From the NCBI GenBank assembly GCA_016858145.1, contig JAEHOE010000251.1:1-64000 (forward strand): 64,000 nucleotides of DNA, given 5' to 3'. The notes beneath the pieces were generated by a model, which did not search any database, was not told the DNA's origin, and saw only the letters and a program-made list of their open reading frames with translations. A program made the translations under genes and the position numbers. Position 1 is the first letter of the stretch. The number at the start of each line of letters is the position of its first letter. This DNA is from Edaphochlamys debaryana (Eukaryota > Chlorophyta > Chlorophyceae > Chlamydomonadales). Positions 10,319 to 21,447 of the stretch are shown in pieces.

Positions 10319-12101
10319 GCACGAGCCTCCTCACAGGGCCGCGGCCGCGGCACCCCTGCCTACCTGCGTGTGCCCGGACCCGGTTGCATCCCTGGTTGCT
10401 AACCCCTGCGTGTGGCTGGCCCCGCCACGGCCACAGCCGCGTCCAACGAGTGCCTCCCGCCGCTGCGCTCCGGACCCCGCGCAGCTGCGCGTGCACCTGC
10501 CTCTCGAGATGCAACCACCAGGACCAGACCCCCCATGAAAGCTTGCTGCTGTGGCACAAGGCCGGGTGGGGGCGTTGGCGGCGGGCATTCCCGCAATGCT
10601 TTGGAGACGGACCTCGTCGGACCCCCAAGAAGCTCGGGCTCTTGCCAGACCTTATGCACCTCCTCGCCAAGGGATGACAACACCCTCCAGACTGCTGCTT
10701 GCTGTGCGACCGCGCGCGGCTGCACCCGCGAGATGCGTCGATCAAGGCGCAGCTTGGCGAGCGCGAGCGCCAATGTCGAGCGGCATAGGAGTAGCCGGGT
10801 GACTCAGCTATCATGGGCAGCAGTCGACCAGACATCGCGTGTATGTCGTGCGATGGCGCGAAGCCCTTCTTTTGTGAGGCGTCACAGCGAGCGTTCTGCT
10901 CGAGGCCTATTATGTTCGACGCAAAGCCAGCTATCAGCGGATGCATCCAACGAGCTGAAATGAGGGAGGCGGCCCGGGCGCGGTCGCGAACTTGGTGGGT
11001 CGCCTAGAGGCACCATAGGAAGGGAGAACAAGCAAGTAGAGCTATAATCTATGACAAAGTCTAAAACGGGCGTACTGCTATGAAAGCCCCAGACTGCGCG
11101 TCGACATCGCTGTCGTGCAAGCGTGCCGTCGGGCCCTCGCCCCCCGCTCCGGCCAGCGCTCGGACAAGTGCCCTTCCCATGCACGCCGGCTCGCATAGCA
11201 TGGCCCTCACACGAGCGACGCTCAATGCACGACTCCATGCAGGGCCCCGCACGCGGACGGAAGGCGGGGCAAGACGGGGACTCCGAGGCGAGGTCCTGAA
11301 CATACGAGGTGCCGGGGGCCGGACCGCCCCGCAACGCGCAACTGGGCGCAACACAGCCCATGCACCCGGCCCAACTTTGCCCTCTGCCAAGGCATGAGAA
11401 ATACGGCAGCAAGCCACAGCCGCGCCTACCCCGCCCCACCTCCCCCCGCCGCCCTGACAACCACGGCTGCGCCAGGCCAGCGGGCCGCTACTGGCCCCGC
11501 AATCCTCACGCCTTTTCACAGCGTCGCCCTTGCAGCCTACGCCAGCCGAGAGAGCGACACAAGGAGCAGCCCGGCAGCATAGAGGCGTCGAGAAACGCCG
11601 TGCACATGGCAGGTACAGCGCTGCAGCTCCACCCCACAAAACCCTTCATAAGCGGGCCCCGAGCTCGCGCTCTGAGGCTTGGGAGCGCACACCCCGGCAG
11701 CAACGCAAGCTCCCTCCGCTGTCAAAATCTCATACTGGACACACCTCCGTCGCATGCAGTGGCCGGCCCTGGAATGGCTGGGCTGCCGCCCGCCGTCTCC
11801 AGCAGCAGGCAAGCCCCCTGCACGCCTCCGCCCTCAAATGGCTGTGCACCCCCAGCTTGTCCGCCCTTGATAGCGGCGACAAGCACGCCCTGCACGGACC
11901 ACACCGCTTGGTGTCGTTAAATACAGACGGACAAGCTGCTGCCTCTGCTCCTCCAAGCTGCGTGGGGGAGCCCGCTCAACCGCTCACGCTGCATGCAGGC
12001 AAGGCCCAGTGACCCCTGCGGCTGGGCGCCGCAGGGCAGACACTTGAGCCCGTGATGAGCCGGGCGTGCGACCAGAGCCAGCCGTGGGAACAGAGCACGA
12101 G

Positions 12102-12136
12102 TCCTCGGTGTTTACAATGAAGGACCCCCCGGGGGG
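12102..12136 (-). mobile_element. 35 bp LINE tail in satellite A unit 3
   Basis: Same insertion and same duplicated GCACGAG as in unit 2, spread by array amplification. Confidence 0.9.
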
Positions 12137-13926
12137 GCACGAGCCTCCTCACAGGGCCGCGGCCGCGGCACCCCTGCCTACCTGCGTGTGCCCGGACCCG
12201 GTTGCACATTGCCCGGTTGCTAACCCCTGCGTGTGGCTGGCCCCGCCACGGCCACAGCCGCGTCCAACGAGTGCCTCCCGCCGCTGCGCTCCGGACCCCG
12301 CGCAGCTGCGCGTGCACCTGCCTCTCGAGATGCAACCACCAGGACCAGACCCCCCATGAAAGCTTGCTGCCGTGGCACAAGGCCGGGTGGGGGCGTTGGC
12401 GGCGGGCATTCCCGCAATGCTTTGGAGACGGACCTCGATCGTCGGACCCCCAAGAAGCTCGGGCTCTTGCCAGACCTTATGCACCTCCTCGCCAAGGGAT
12501 GACAACACCCTCCAGACTGCTGCTTGCTGTGCGACCGCGCGCGGCTGCACCCGCGAGATGCGTCGATCAAGGCGCAGCTTGGCGAGCGCGAGCGCCAATG
12601 TCGAGCTGCATAGGAGTCGCCGGGCGACTCAGCTATCATGGGCAGCAGTCGACCAGACATCGCGTGTATGTCGTGCGATGGCGCGAAGCCCTTCTTTTGT
12701 GAGGCGTCACAGCGAGCGTTCTGCTCGAGGCCTATTATGTTCGACGCAAAGCCAGCTATCAGCGGATGCATCCAACGAGCTGAAATGAGGGAGGCGGCCC
12801 GGGCGCGGTCGCGAACTTGGTGGGTCGCCTAGAGGCGCCATAGGAAGGGAGAACAAGCAAGTAGAGCTATAATCTATGACAAAGTCTAAAACGGGCGTAC
12901 TGCTATGAAAGCCCCAGACTGCGCGTCGACATCGCTGTCGTGCAAGCGTGCCGTCGGGCCCTCGCCCCCCGCTCCGGCCAGCGCTCGGACAAGTGCCCTT
13001 CCCATGCACGCCGGCTCGCATAGCATGGCCCTCACACGAGCGACGCTCAATGCACGACTCCATGCAGGGCCCCGCACGCGGACGGAAGGCGGGGCAAGAC
13101 GGGGACTCCGAGGCGAGGTCCTGAACATACGAGGTGCCGGGGGCCGGACCGCCCCGCAACGCGCAACTGGGCGCAACACAGCCCATGCACCCGGCCCAAC
13201 TTTGCCCTCTGCCAAGGCATGAGAAATACGGCAGCAAGCCACAGCCGCGCCTACCCCGCCCCACCTCCCCCCGCCGCCCTGACAACCACGGCTGCGCCAG
13301 GCCAGCGGGCCGCTACTGGCCCCGCAATCCTCACGCCTTTTCACAGCGTCGCCCTTGCAGCCTACGCCAGCCGAGAGAGCGACACAAGGAGCAGCCCGGC
13401 AGCATAGAGGCGTCGAGAAACGCCGTGCACATGGCAGGTACAGCGCTGCAGCTCCACCCCACAAAACCCTTCATAAGCGGGCCCCGAGCTCGCGCTCTGA
13501 GGCTTGGGAGCGCACACCCCGGCAGCAACGCAAGCTCCCTCCGCTGTCAAAATCTCATACTGGACACACCTCCGTCGCATGCAGTGGCCGGCCCTGGAAT
13601 GGCTGGGCTGCCGCCCGCCGTCTCCAGCAGCAGGCAAGCCCCCTGCACGCCTCCGCCCTCAAATGGCTGTGCACCCCCAGCTTGTACGCCCTTGATAGCG
13701 GCGACAAGCACGCCCTGCACGGACCACACCGCTTGGTGTCGTTAAATACAGACGGACAAGCTGCTGCCTCTGCTCCTCCAAGCTGCGTGGGGGAGCCCGC
13801 TCAACCGCTCACGCTGCATGCAGGCAAGGCCCAGTGACCCCTGCGGCTGGGCGCCGCAGGGCAGACACTTGAGCCCGTGATGAGCCGGGCGTGCGACCAG
13901 AGCCAGCCGTGGGAACAGAGCACGAG

Positions 13927-13961
13927 TCCTCGGTGTTTATAATGAAGGACCCCCCGGGGGG
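13927..13961 (-). mobile_element. 35 bp LINE tail in satellite A unit 4
   Basis: Same insertion as in unit 2, with one substitution (TTTATAATG in place of TTTACAATG). Confidence 0.9.
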
Positions 13962-15747
13962 GCACGAGCCTCCTCACAGGGCCGCGGCCGCGGCACCCCT
14001 GCCTACCTGCGTGTGCCCGGACCCGGTTGCACATTGCCCGGTTGCTAACCCCTGCGTGTGGCTGGCCCCGCCACGGCCACAGCCGCGTCCAACGAGTGCC
14101 TCCCGCCGCTGCGCTCCGGACCCCGCGCAGCTGCGCGTGCACCTGCCTCTCGAGATGCAACCACCAGGACCAGACCCCCCATGAAAGCTTGCTGCTGTGG
14201 CACAAGGCCGGGTGGGGGCGTTGGCGGCGGGCATTCCCGCAATGCTTTGGAGACGGACCTCGTCGGACCCCCAAGAAGCTCGGGCTCTTGCCAGACCTTA
14301 TGCACCTCCTCGCCAAGGGATGACAACACCCTCCAGACTGCTGCTTGCTGTGCGACCGCGCGCGGCTGCACCCGCGAGATGCGTCGATCAAGGCGCAGCT
14401 TGGCGAGCGCGAGCGCCAATGTCGAGCGGCATAGGAGTAGCCGGGTGACTCAGCTATCATGGGCAGCAGTCGACCAGACATCGCGTGTATGTCGTGCGAT
14501 GGCGCGAAGCCCTTCTTTTGTGAGGCGTCACAGCGAGCGTTCTGCTCGAGGCCTATTATGTTCGACGCAAAGCCAGCTATCAGCGGATGCATCCAACGAG
14601 CTGAAATGAGGGAGGCGGCCCGGGCGCGGTCGCGAACTTGGTGGGTCGCCTAGAGGCACCATAGGAAGGGAGAACAAGCAAGTAGAGCTATAATCTATGA
14701 CAAAGTCTAAAACGGGCGTACTGCTATGAAAGCCCCAGACTGCGCGTCGACATCGCTGTCGTGCAAGCGTGCCGTCGGGCCCTCGCCCCCCGCTCCGGCC
14801 AGCGCTCGGACAAGTGCCCTTCCCATGCACGCCGGCTCGCATAGCATGGCCCTCACACGAGCGACGCTCAATGCACGACTCCATGCAGGGCCCCGCACGC
14901 GGACGGAAGGCGGGGCAAGACGGGGACTCCGAGGCGAGGTCCTGAACATACGAGGTGCCGGGGGCCGGACCGCCCCGCAACGCGCAACTGGGCGCAACAC
15001 AGCCCATGCACCCGGCCCAACTTTGCCCTCTGCCAAGGCATGAGAAATACGGCAGCAAGCCACAGCCGCGCCTACCCCGCCCCACCTCCCCCCGCCGCCC
15101 TGACAACCACGGCTGCGCCAGGCCAGCGGGCCGCTACTGGCCCCGCAATCCTCACGCCTTTTCACAGCGTCGCCCTTGCAGCCTACGCCAGCCGAGAGAG
15201 CGACACAAGGAGCAGCCCGGCAGCATAGAGGCGTCGAGAAACGCCGTGCACATGGCAGGTACAGCGCTGCAGCTCCACCCCACAAAACCCTTCATAAGCG
15301 GGCCCCGAGCTCGCGCTCTGAGGCTTGGGAGCGCACACCCCGGCAGCAACGCAAGCTCCCTCCGCTGTCAAAATCTCATACTGGACACACCTCCGTCGCA
15401 TGCAGTGGCCGGCCCTGGAATGGCTGGGCTGCCGCCCGCCGTCTCCAGCAGCAGGCAAGCCCCCTGCACGCCTCCGCCCTCAAATGGCTGTGCACCCCCA
15501 GCTTGTACGCCCTTGATAGCGGCGACAAGCACGCCCTGCACGGACCACACCGCTTGGTGTCGTTAAATACAGACGGACAAGCTGCTGCCTCTGCTCCTCC
15601 AAGCTGCGTGGGGGAGCCCGCTCAACCGCTCACGCTGCATGCAGGCAAGGCCCAGTGACCCCTGCGGCTGGGCGCCGCAGGGCAGACACTTGAGCCCGTG
15701 ATGAGCCGGGCGTGCGACCAGAGCCAGCCGTGGGAACAGAGCACGAG

Positions 15748-15782
15748 TCCTCGGTGTTTACAATGAAGGACCCCCCGGGGGG
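15748..15782 (-). mobile_element. 35 bp LINE tail in satellite A unit 5
   Basis: Same insertion and duplicated GCACGAG as in the other occupied units. Confidence 0.9.
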
Positions 15783-17436
15783 GCACGAGCCTCCTCACAG
15801 GGCCGCGGCCGCGGCACCCCTGCCTACCTGCGTGTGCCCGGACCCGGTTGCACATTGCCCGGTTGCTAACCCCTGCGTGTGGCTGGCCCCGCCACGGCCA
15901 CAGCCGCGTCCAACGAGTGCCTCCCGCCGCTGCGCTCCGGACCCCGCGCAGCTGCGCGTGCACCTGCCTCTCGAGATGCAACCACCAGGACCAGACCCCC
16001 CATGAAAGCTTGCTGCCGTGGCACAAGGCCGGGTGGGGGCGTTGGCGGCGGGCAGTCCCGCAATGCTTTGGAGACGGACCTCGATCGTCGGACCCCCAAG
16101 AAGCTCGGGCTCTTGCCAGACCTTATGCACCTCCTCGCCAAGGGATGACAACACCCTCCAGACTGCTGCTTGCTGTGCGACCGCGCGCGGCTGCACCCGC
16201 GAGATGCGTCGATCAAGGCGCAGCTTGGCGAGCGCGAGCGCCAATGTCGAGCTGCATAGGAGTCGCCGGGCGACTCAGCTATCATGGGCAGCAGTCGACC
16301 AGACATCGCGTGTATGTCGTGCGATGGCGCGAAGCCCTTCTTTTGTGAGGCGTCACAGCGAGCGTTCTGCTCGAGGCCTATTATGTTCGACGCAAAGCCA
16401 GCTATCAGCGGATGCATCCAACGAGCTGAAATGAGGGAGGCGGCCCGGGCGCGGTCGCGAACTTGGTGGGTCGCCTAGAGGCGCCATAGGAAGGGAGAAC
16501 AAGCAAGTAGAGCTATAATCTATGACAAAGTCTAAAACGGGCGTACTGCTATGAAAGCCCCAGACTGCGCGTCGACATCGCTGTCGTGCAAGCGTGCCGT
16601 CGGGCCCTCGCCCCCCGCTCCGGCCAGCGCTCGGACAAGTGCCCTTCCCATGCACGCCGGCTCGCATAGCATGGCCCTCACACGAGCGACGCTCAATGCA
16701 CGACTCCATGCAGGGCCCCGCACGCGGACGGAAGGCGGGGCAAGACGGGGACTCCGAGGCGAGGTCCTGAACATGAGGTTGGCTGTCAAGCCACGGCGTT
16801 CAGCTGCCGTGTACCCCGCTGGGGTTGGCTCGCCCCTTCAGGGGCAAGACAGGGCTTTTGGGGTCTAAGGCACCCCCCGGCTCTTAGTTTAATTCGCCCT
16901 AAGAAAGTCAGAACGGGACGAGACGGGGCAGAGAAATTAGGATTCCCGGCCGTATGAATAGGCACTGGACGGCAGCGCTGGCGTAGCAGTAGGGGTTGTC
17001 TAAAAGGTAGGTGCGATTTCCCCCCAAAGTGTGAACGATCCGCCGATTCGGTCCGACCTCGCGTGCCGCTGGCTTGCGCTGAAACTGTACACTATCAGCT
17101 GAATGTATCAGCTACACAATGTATTTGCTGTAAGTGCCCACAGCCCGGCTACTTGGATGGCAGAAGTCGGAAGAACGTGCTGACGCGGTCATACGGTATG
17201 CGATTGTAAACTGCAAGAAATGGACCGACAGGACGCACTTCTTACCGGCAAAGTAAATCATCGTTCGAACCAACCCCGCACGTTAACGAAAGTAAGGCAA
17301 AACGAAGTAAACGCACGCGACAAGCGCAACGCCTCGACACGCCCGAAACGGAACGTATGCCAATACTGCTGTGCTCTTGAAGCGCTGTTGCGTAAGTCTG
17401 GAAGCGGAGAGTGTAGCCGCGGTCAAGCGGTGCTAA

Positions 17437-17736
17437 GAAGACAAGGATGCCGCCGACCACCAGCTGACTTCCAGTTCAGCAAGTAGTTTTGTAAGAGGTG
17501 GTCATCTGCAACTTCAGATGGAGTCGCTAGCCAAGTTCGACGCACGACTGGAAGCCGCAGGGCTACGTCGGCATCCTATAGCATACCGAGTCGGAAACTG
17601 CCTGTTCGATGCCCTAGTATGGCTTCTACAGGCGATTTGCGGACTCATACATACGTCCTGGGCGTTACGTGGGCTAGCGGTGGGTCTTACGCACCGCGCG
17701 TCAGCACGGAGCACCCCGTCAAGGTCAGCTCTATAG
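17437..17736 (+). pseudogene. OTU cysteine protease-like fragment
   Basis: The frame is open from a stop at 17434 to 17736 (about 100 codons); the first ATG is at 17518. Around residue 27 after that ATG is G-N-C-L-F-D-A-L, which matches the catalytic-cysteine motif of OTU-family proteases, normally D-G-N-C-L-F. About 17 residues later comes S-W-A-L-R-G-L-A-V, at the spacing where OTU domains have their L-R...V helix. The Asp before G-N-C is replaced by Val, and the His half of the domain is not seen before the stop. OTU domains occur in some algal non-LTR retrotransposons, which would fit a mobile-element origin. A chance match remains possible. Confidence 0.35.
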
Positions 17737-18160
17737 CCAGCGGGCGTCCAGTCCTGTCCTGCACTGGGGTTGACGTGGAGCCTGTAGAAATAGACAGAGA
17801 CATGGCTAATGCCGGGTTACCCCTGGCGCGGGTGAAGGAGGGCGGGTTCGTGAGTCAGTCCTCGGTGTTTACAATGAAGGACCCCCCTGGGGTCACAGCG
17901 CTGAACGCTGGGGCCAAGCGACCCACCTCACGGGCTTGCCCCCTGCAAGCCAGAACGCAAGTCCCTGTCATAACTTGCACTGACCACACTCAGGTCCCAC
18001 CTTAGTCCTTGGCACGAAATGACCATGCTCAGCGTGTATCGATGGCCCCTCCTCGGCCGCGCCTCCTACCAGTAACCGTTCACCGTTCATCATGTGCTCA
18101 CACTGTTGGCCGTACACCTCTCGATCCTGGCTCTCCCGACCCCACATTCACTCCCACTCT

Positions 18161-18347
18161 GCGGCTCCCTCCCGTTTGTTATGCGCCGCAAAGGACTATG
18201 TCCCCTTTCCGCAAGGTGCACATCCCATCAAACGCCACGTGTAGCTCACCCGGTCCCCGCCCCTGCCCTGCGGCTCCCTCCCGTTTGTTATGCGCCGCCG
18301 GGCGAACCCCCCCCCCCTGCGGCTCCCTCCCGTTTGTTATGCGCCGC
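18161..18347 (-). repeat. 29 bp repeats in the LINE copy 1 3' UTR
   Basis: GCGGCTCCCTCCCGTTTGTT followed by ATGCGCCGC occurs at 18161, 18270 and 18319. The same motif, in reverse complement, is present three times in LINE copy 2, so it belongs to the 3' UTR of the family. Confidence 0.85.
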
Positions 18348-18366
18348 TGGGTGTGCCCCGCCTCCA

Positions 18367-19474
18367 TCAAGGGGCGTCCGGGCCTGCATACTGCACTGAT
18401 CCGTCCGCCCTGGCCGCTAGGAAAGGGTGGTCGGTTGGGACCTCATCCCAGCCCCTGTGCGTGAGCCCAACCTCCGCAAAACACTGCAGGCGGCCCTCGA
18501 ACTCGCCTCGTGCTACTGCTAAAGCCTGTGCCATCATCAAGGAGTGGTCCTGAGCGTCCCTGTGCGCATACTTGTACCTTCTGGCCCGGTCCATCGCGCA
18601 TATCGCGGCCAGACACACCACGTCCCACACTCGCGCATGAATCCCGGTGCCCTCTGGGGGCACAGCAAGCCACACCTCGTGTCGTTTCACCGCCCTGCCA
18701 ATACCATGACTGAGGCGCATACGAACAGCCACAGCGGCTGGACAATACCAGAAATGGTGGAGCCGATCGCCTTGCTCCATGGCCCGCCCACACGGACACC
18801 TCGCCACGTTCTCAGTTCCTAACTGGCTCCGGTGCATGCCAAATCCCGGGAAGCCATCCATCGCCAGCCTCCACAAGGGCTCTTTATTGCCCGGATCCCA
18901 CTTAATGCCCCACAACCTCGGCCAAACCGCTTTCAGACTTGCCACTGCTTCTGCTGATGCCGTGTCTGTGCCGTACGCCTCCTGAATGTAAAGTGCATGC
19001 TTCCGTGCTAGCTTAACCCGAGCCGGTCCCAATTGCAAGTGCGTGGCCAGGCTAACTGTCATCTTTGCCAAGCTGACGTCCTCCCAGCCTATGCCCCTGG
19101 CAATGTTCGCCCAAGCCTCTTCTTCCCCTGGGGCGGCCGCCTGATCGTCCACCCCCCGTGCTGCTTCGGCCCACCCGGCCGGGAGCCGGCTAATAAGCGC
19201 GCCCAGGCGCTGTGCCATGTCTAGTCCATTGCGGAGTGCTTGCGGGAGCGCTCCCACCTGCGTGCCCAAAATGCTCTGTACTACCCTTTCGGTATATGAC
19301 CTGTTGATCTGGGCCCTCGCCCGTGCGAGAGCCCGGCCTATGCTGCCCTCCAGCCCGTGCATCCCTCGGATGCGCTCAAGCTCATCTAGGCAGCGGACTG
19401 CCGTGCCTACTGTCCGCAGTCCCGGAACCGCGAACAGATCTGTGAACTCGCCTTCGAGGCCCCAGCTTGGGGCG
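18367..19474 (-). pseudogene. LINE copy 1 ORF2 C-terminus
   Basis: The minus-strand frame stays open to its stop at 18367. It encodes the last ~370 residues of the LINE polyprotein downstream of the reverse transcriptase domain. It carries a Cys/His cluster (C-P-C-G, then H-H-F-W-Y-C about 12 residues later) like the zinc-binding zf-RVT region of plant and algal L1 elements. The protein is nearly the same as that of copy 2 and has no internal stop, but it lacks the reverse transcriptase and endonuclease, so it is not autonomous. Confidence 0.8.
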
Positions 19475-19529
19475 TTGTTGTCGATGTTGTTGTCGATGTT
19501 GTTGTCGATGTTGTCGATGTTGTTGTCGA
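19474..19529. repeat. GTTGTTGTCGAT microsatellite at the LINE 5' junction
   Basis: Nine- and twelve-base variants of GTTGTTGTCGAT are repeated about five times between LINE-homologous DNA and the target duplication. They appear to have been added at the 5' junction of the insertion. Confidence 0.8.
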
Positions 19530-19537
19530 TGAGTCAG

Positions 19538-21031
19538 CCCTGCTGCCTAATTCCCGGCGTGCGTTCCATACACGTCTAGCCTAGTAGTTGCAAGCGGAGT
19601 CTAGCCCCGCCGTTCTTACTTGCTGCTGTTTGATTGGTAGTGCTGCCGTCGTGCACTTAGGCCCTCAAGAAGGCGCGCACCGGCCACGTGGCTTTCCGGA
19701 TGTGGGGCAGCACCATCCATTCCGCCCTCACCCTACCCGTCAAGACCAGCCACGCTTGTGCCTCAACTCGCAGACGTTTAGTGCAATGCTCCTGTCCACC
19801 GCAGGCTACACCGCCGTATCAGCCCGGCGAGCAGCTGGGCAAGGACTGAACTGCTCCGTATCATGCTGCAGGCGAGTACTCCCTTAGCCCGACCTCCTGC
19901 GTTCCTGGTTGCTACTCCTTAGACTTAAACAGTCCAGCTACTCTGAAGCCGATACCCCGTACCGCCTTCCTTCTTGCCCCCCTACCCTGCAGGCTTGTAC
20001 TTGCGTCGAGCCTGTTTGAGACTCTGCCTACAAGTGGCGGAACGCCGCATGCGTGGGCAGTGCACTCGTTTAGATATTCCCAGAGCGGAGTAGCCCCGAG
20101 GAGATTTGGATGTTCAACGAGCACGCTCGTACCCGTGATACATGCCGAACATACATGCGAAAGGGCCCCACAGGGTGATGGAGTGGTGATGGACGGGAGT
20201 GCGTGACTTCAGACTGTCGTGAGACAGAACCTCTTTTACGTGCATTGGTAGACATCTCCGTCTAGAGAGCGGTTTGGGGGGACGTACGTTGCAGCGTTTG
20301 GTGTACGCACGTGAGGATCCGCAGGTTTTGCCCTTGTGGCCCCTGTTCCCGTTTTCCCCTGCGGTCGTCGGTCCTCACGTGTCTTTGGTGAGGGGAATCA
20401 GGAGGCAACTGGAGTTCGGTTTGGGTTCAACCGTACAGCAGGCCTGTGAGGTCATATTGCTATTGAGCTCGCGCCTGCTGTTCTTCGGCTCCGCTGATGC
20501 TGCGTGCATTAAACGCTCGGTTTGAGTCTGTTCTGCGCCAACAACAAGCCGTTACAGGGCACATTGAGCGATGCGGCTACGTGAGTTCCGCAATTGCTTT
20601 CGCAACATTTTCCTTACGCTGGGATTCGAAGTCAGAGTCTCGTGACGGTTTGATCTTGTGCGTTTGTTCTTTCTGGTCGCACGTCAATCTACATCTTGAG
20701 CTTACGAAAACGCTGGCTTGACTCGCCCTTTCACGACGGCTACATCTTTGTATGATCGCGAGAGTCACATACGTGGCTGAAAGGCCGGCCGACACCGGTC
20801 GGTTTCAATGCCGAGCGTGCAACATGGATCATGTCCACCTCGCGCCTTCACCTTCCCGGCCACTCAGTCTCTCCTTGACCCTCAGCATGGGTCGCACGCA
20901 GCAACACTGCATGTACGCTGGCCAGTACCATTCATACTGCGTTCGAGTGTACCTCCTCACACGCTCCTTACGCCTCACGTGGCTGTGTTAATTTCTCGGG
21001 GGGCGAGCCCGCCTCGCTGCGCAGCAGGACG
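19538..21031. other. Unassigned part of the 4.2 kb insert
   Basis: There are only short open frames on both strands, none with a recognisable domain, and composition is lower in GC than the satellites. I see no repeat copy of it elsewhere in the window. Confidence 0.5.
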
Positions 21032-21054
21032 TCCCTCATTGTAACCACCGAGGA

Positions 21055-21447
21055 CTGAACATACGAGGTGCCGGGGGCCGGACCGCCCCGCAACGCGCAA
21101 CTGGGCGCAACACAGCCCATGCACCCGGCCCAACTTTGCCCTCTGCCAAGGCATGAGAAATACGGCAGCAGGCCACAGCCGCGCCTACCCCGCCCCACCT
21201 CCCCCCGCCGCCCTGACAACCAAGGCTGCGCCAGGCTAGCGGGCCGCTACTGGCCCCGCAATCCTCACGCCTTTTCACAGCGTCGCCCTTGCAGCCTACG
21301 CCAGCCGAGAGAGCGACACAAGGAGCAGCCCGGTAGCATAGAGGCGTCGAGAAACGCCGTGCACATGGCAGGTACAGCGCTGCAGCTCCACCCCACAAAA
21401 CCCTTCATAAGCGGGCCCCGAGCTCACGCTCTGAGGCTTGGGAGCGC
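21055..21447 (+). repeat. Satellite A, end of unit 5 and start of unit 6
   Basis: The sequence resumes at CTGAACATACGAGG and passes the unit start at 21382. It is cut at 21447 by LINE copy 2. With 15269-16774, the stretch to 21381 completes unit 5 at 1825 bp. Confidence 0.9.

Larger units (their letters stand above)
8022..16774 (+). repeat. Satellite A tandem array, units 1-5
   Basis: Unit starts (GCAGCTCCACCCCAC) fall at 8022, 9805, 11623, 13448 and 15269, giving lengths 1783, 1818, 1825 and 1821. Unit 5 is interrupted at 16774. Unit 1 is short because it lacks the 42 bp LINE tail plus duplication. Units 1, 3 and 5 share markers (GATCGTCGG, GGAGTCGCCGGGCGACTC) that differ from units 2 and 4 (CGTCGG, GGAGTAGCCGGGTGACTC), so the array is largely dimeric with a ~3.65 kb higher-order period. 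The units are almost identical otherwise. Overlapping frames on both strands (for example 192 codons) repeat with the array and show no known domain; I treat the satellite as non-coding. Confidence 0.95.
17859..19529 (-). mobile_element. LINE copy 1, 5'-truncated
   Basis: The element is flanked by an 8 bp duplication, TGAGTCAG (17851-17858 and 19530-19537). On the minus strand its 3' end is CATTGTAAACACCGAGGA at 17859. It matches LINE copy 2 from about 22430 to its end at very high identity, so it is a copy of the same family, truncated about 1 kb further downstream. At the 5' junction it changes into a GTTGTTGTCGAT microsatellite. Together with copy 2 it gives two opposed insertions whose 3' ends point outwards. 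Confidence 0.9.
16825..21031. mobile_element. Unclassified 4.2 kb insert, itself carrying a LINE
   Basis: This block is clearly less GC-rich than its surroundings. It starts TTGGCTCGCCCC and ends GGGGGGCGAGCCCGCC...AGGACG, so GGCTCGCCCC occurs in inverted form near both ends, a weak terminal-repeat signal. About 1.68 kb of it is the LINE at 17859-19529 with its duplication, leaving roughly 2.5 kb of its own. Bases 16870-17430 and 19538-20990 have only short frames without recognisable domains. An OTU-like fragment lies at 17437-17736. It may be a degenerate transposon, but the class is unknown. Confidence 0.5.
16775..21054 (-). mobile_element. LINE 3'-tail insertion split by a 4.2 kb insert
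   Basis: CTGAACAT is duplicated at 16767-16774 and 21055-21062, the same site and duplication as the 73 bp tail in the inverted arm. Bases 16775-16824 match the first 50 bp of that tail, and 21032-21054 match its last 23 bp. Everything between (16825-21031) is a later insertion into the tail. Removing 16775-21062 restores an 1825 bp satellite unit, which confirms the interpretation. Strand note: unlike the copy in the inverted arm, the tail ends rightwards on the plus strand here (CATTGTAACCACCGAGGA at 21037-21054), so its own orientation is plus; the minus mark refers to the LINE nested inside. Confidence 0.8.

Noticed and set aside
16825..21031. Terminal inverted repeats GGCTCGCCCC proving a DNA transposon
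   Set aside because: Only about ten bases match, and no target duplication is evident, so it is reported as unclassified.
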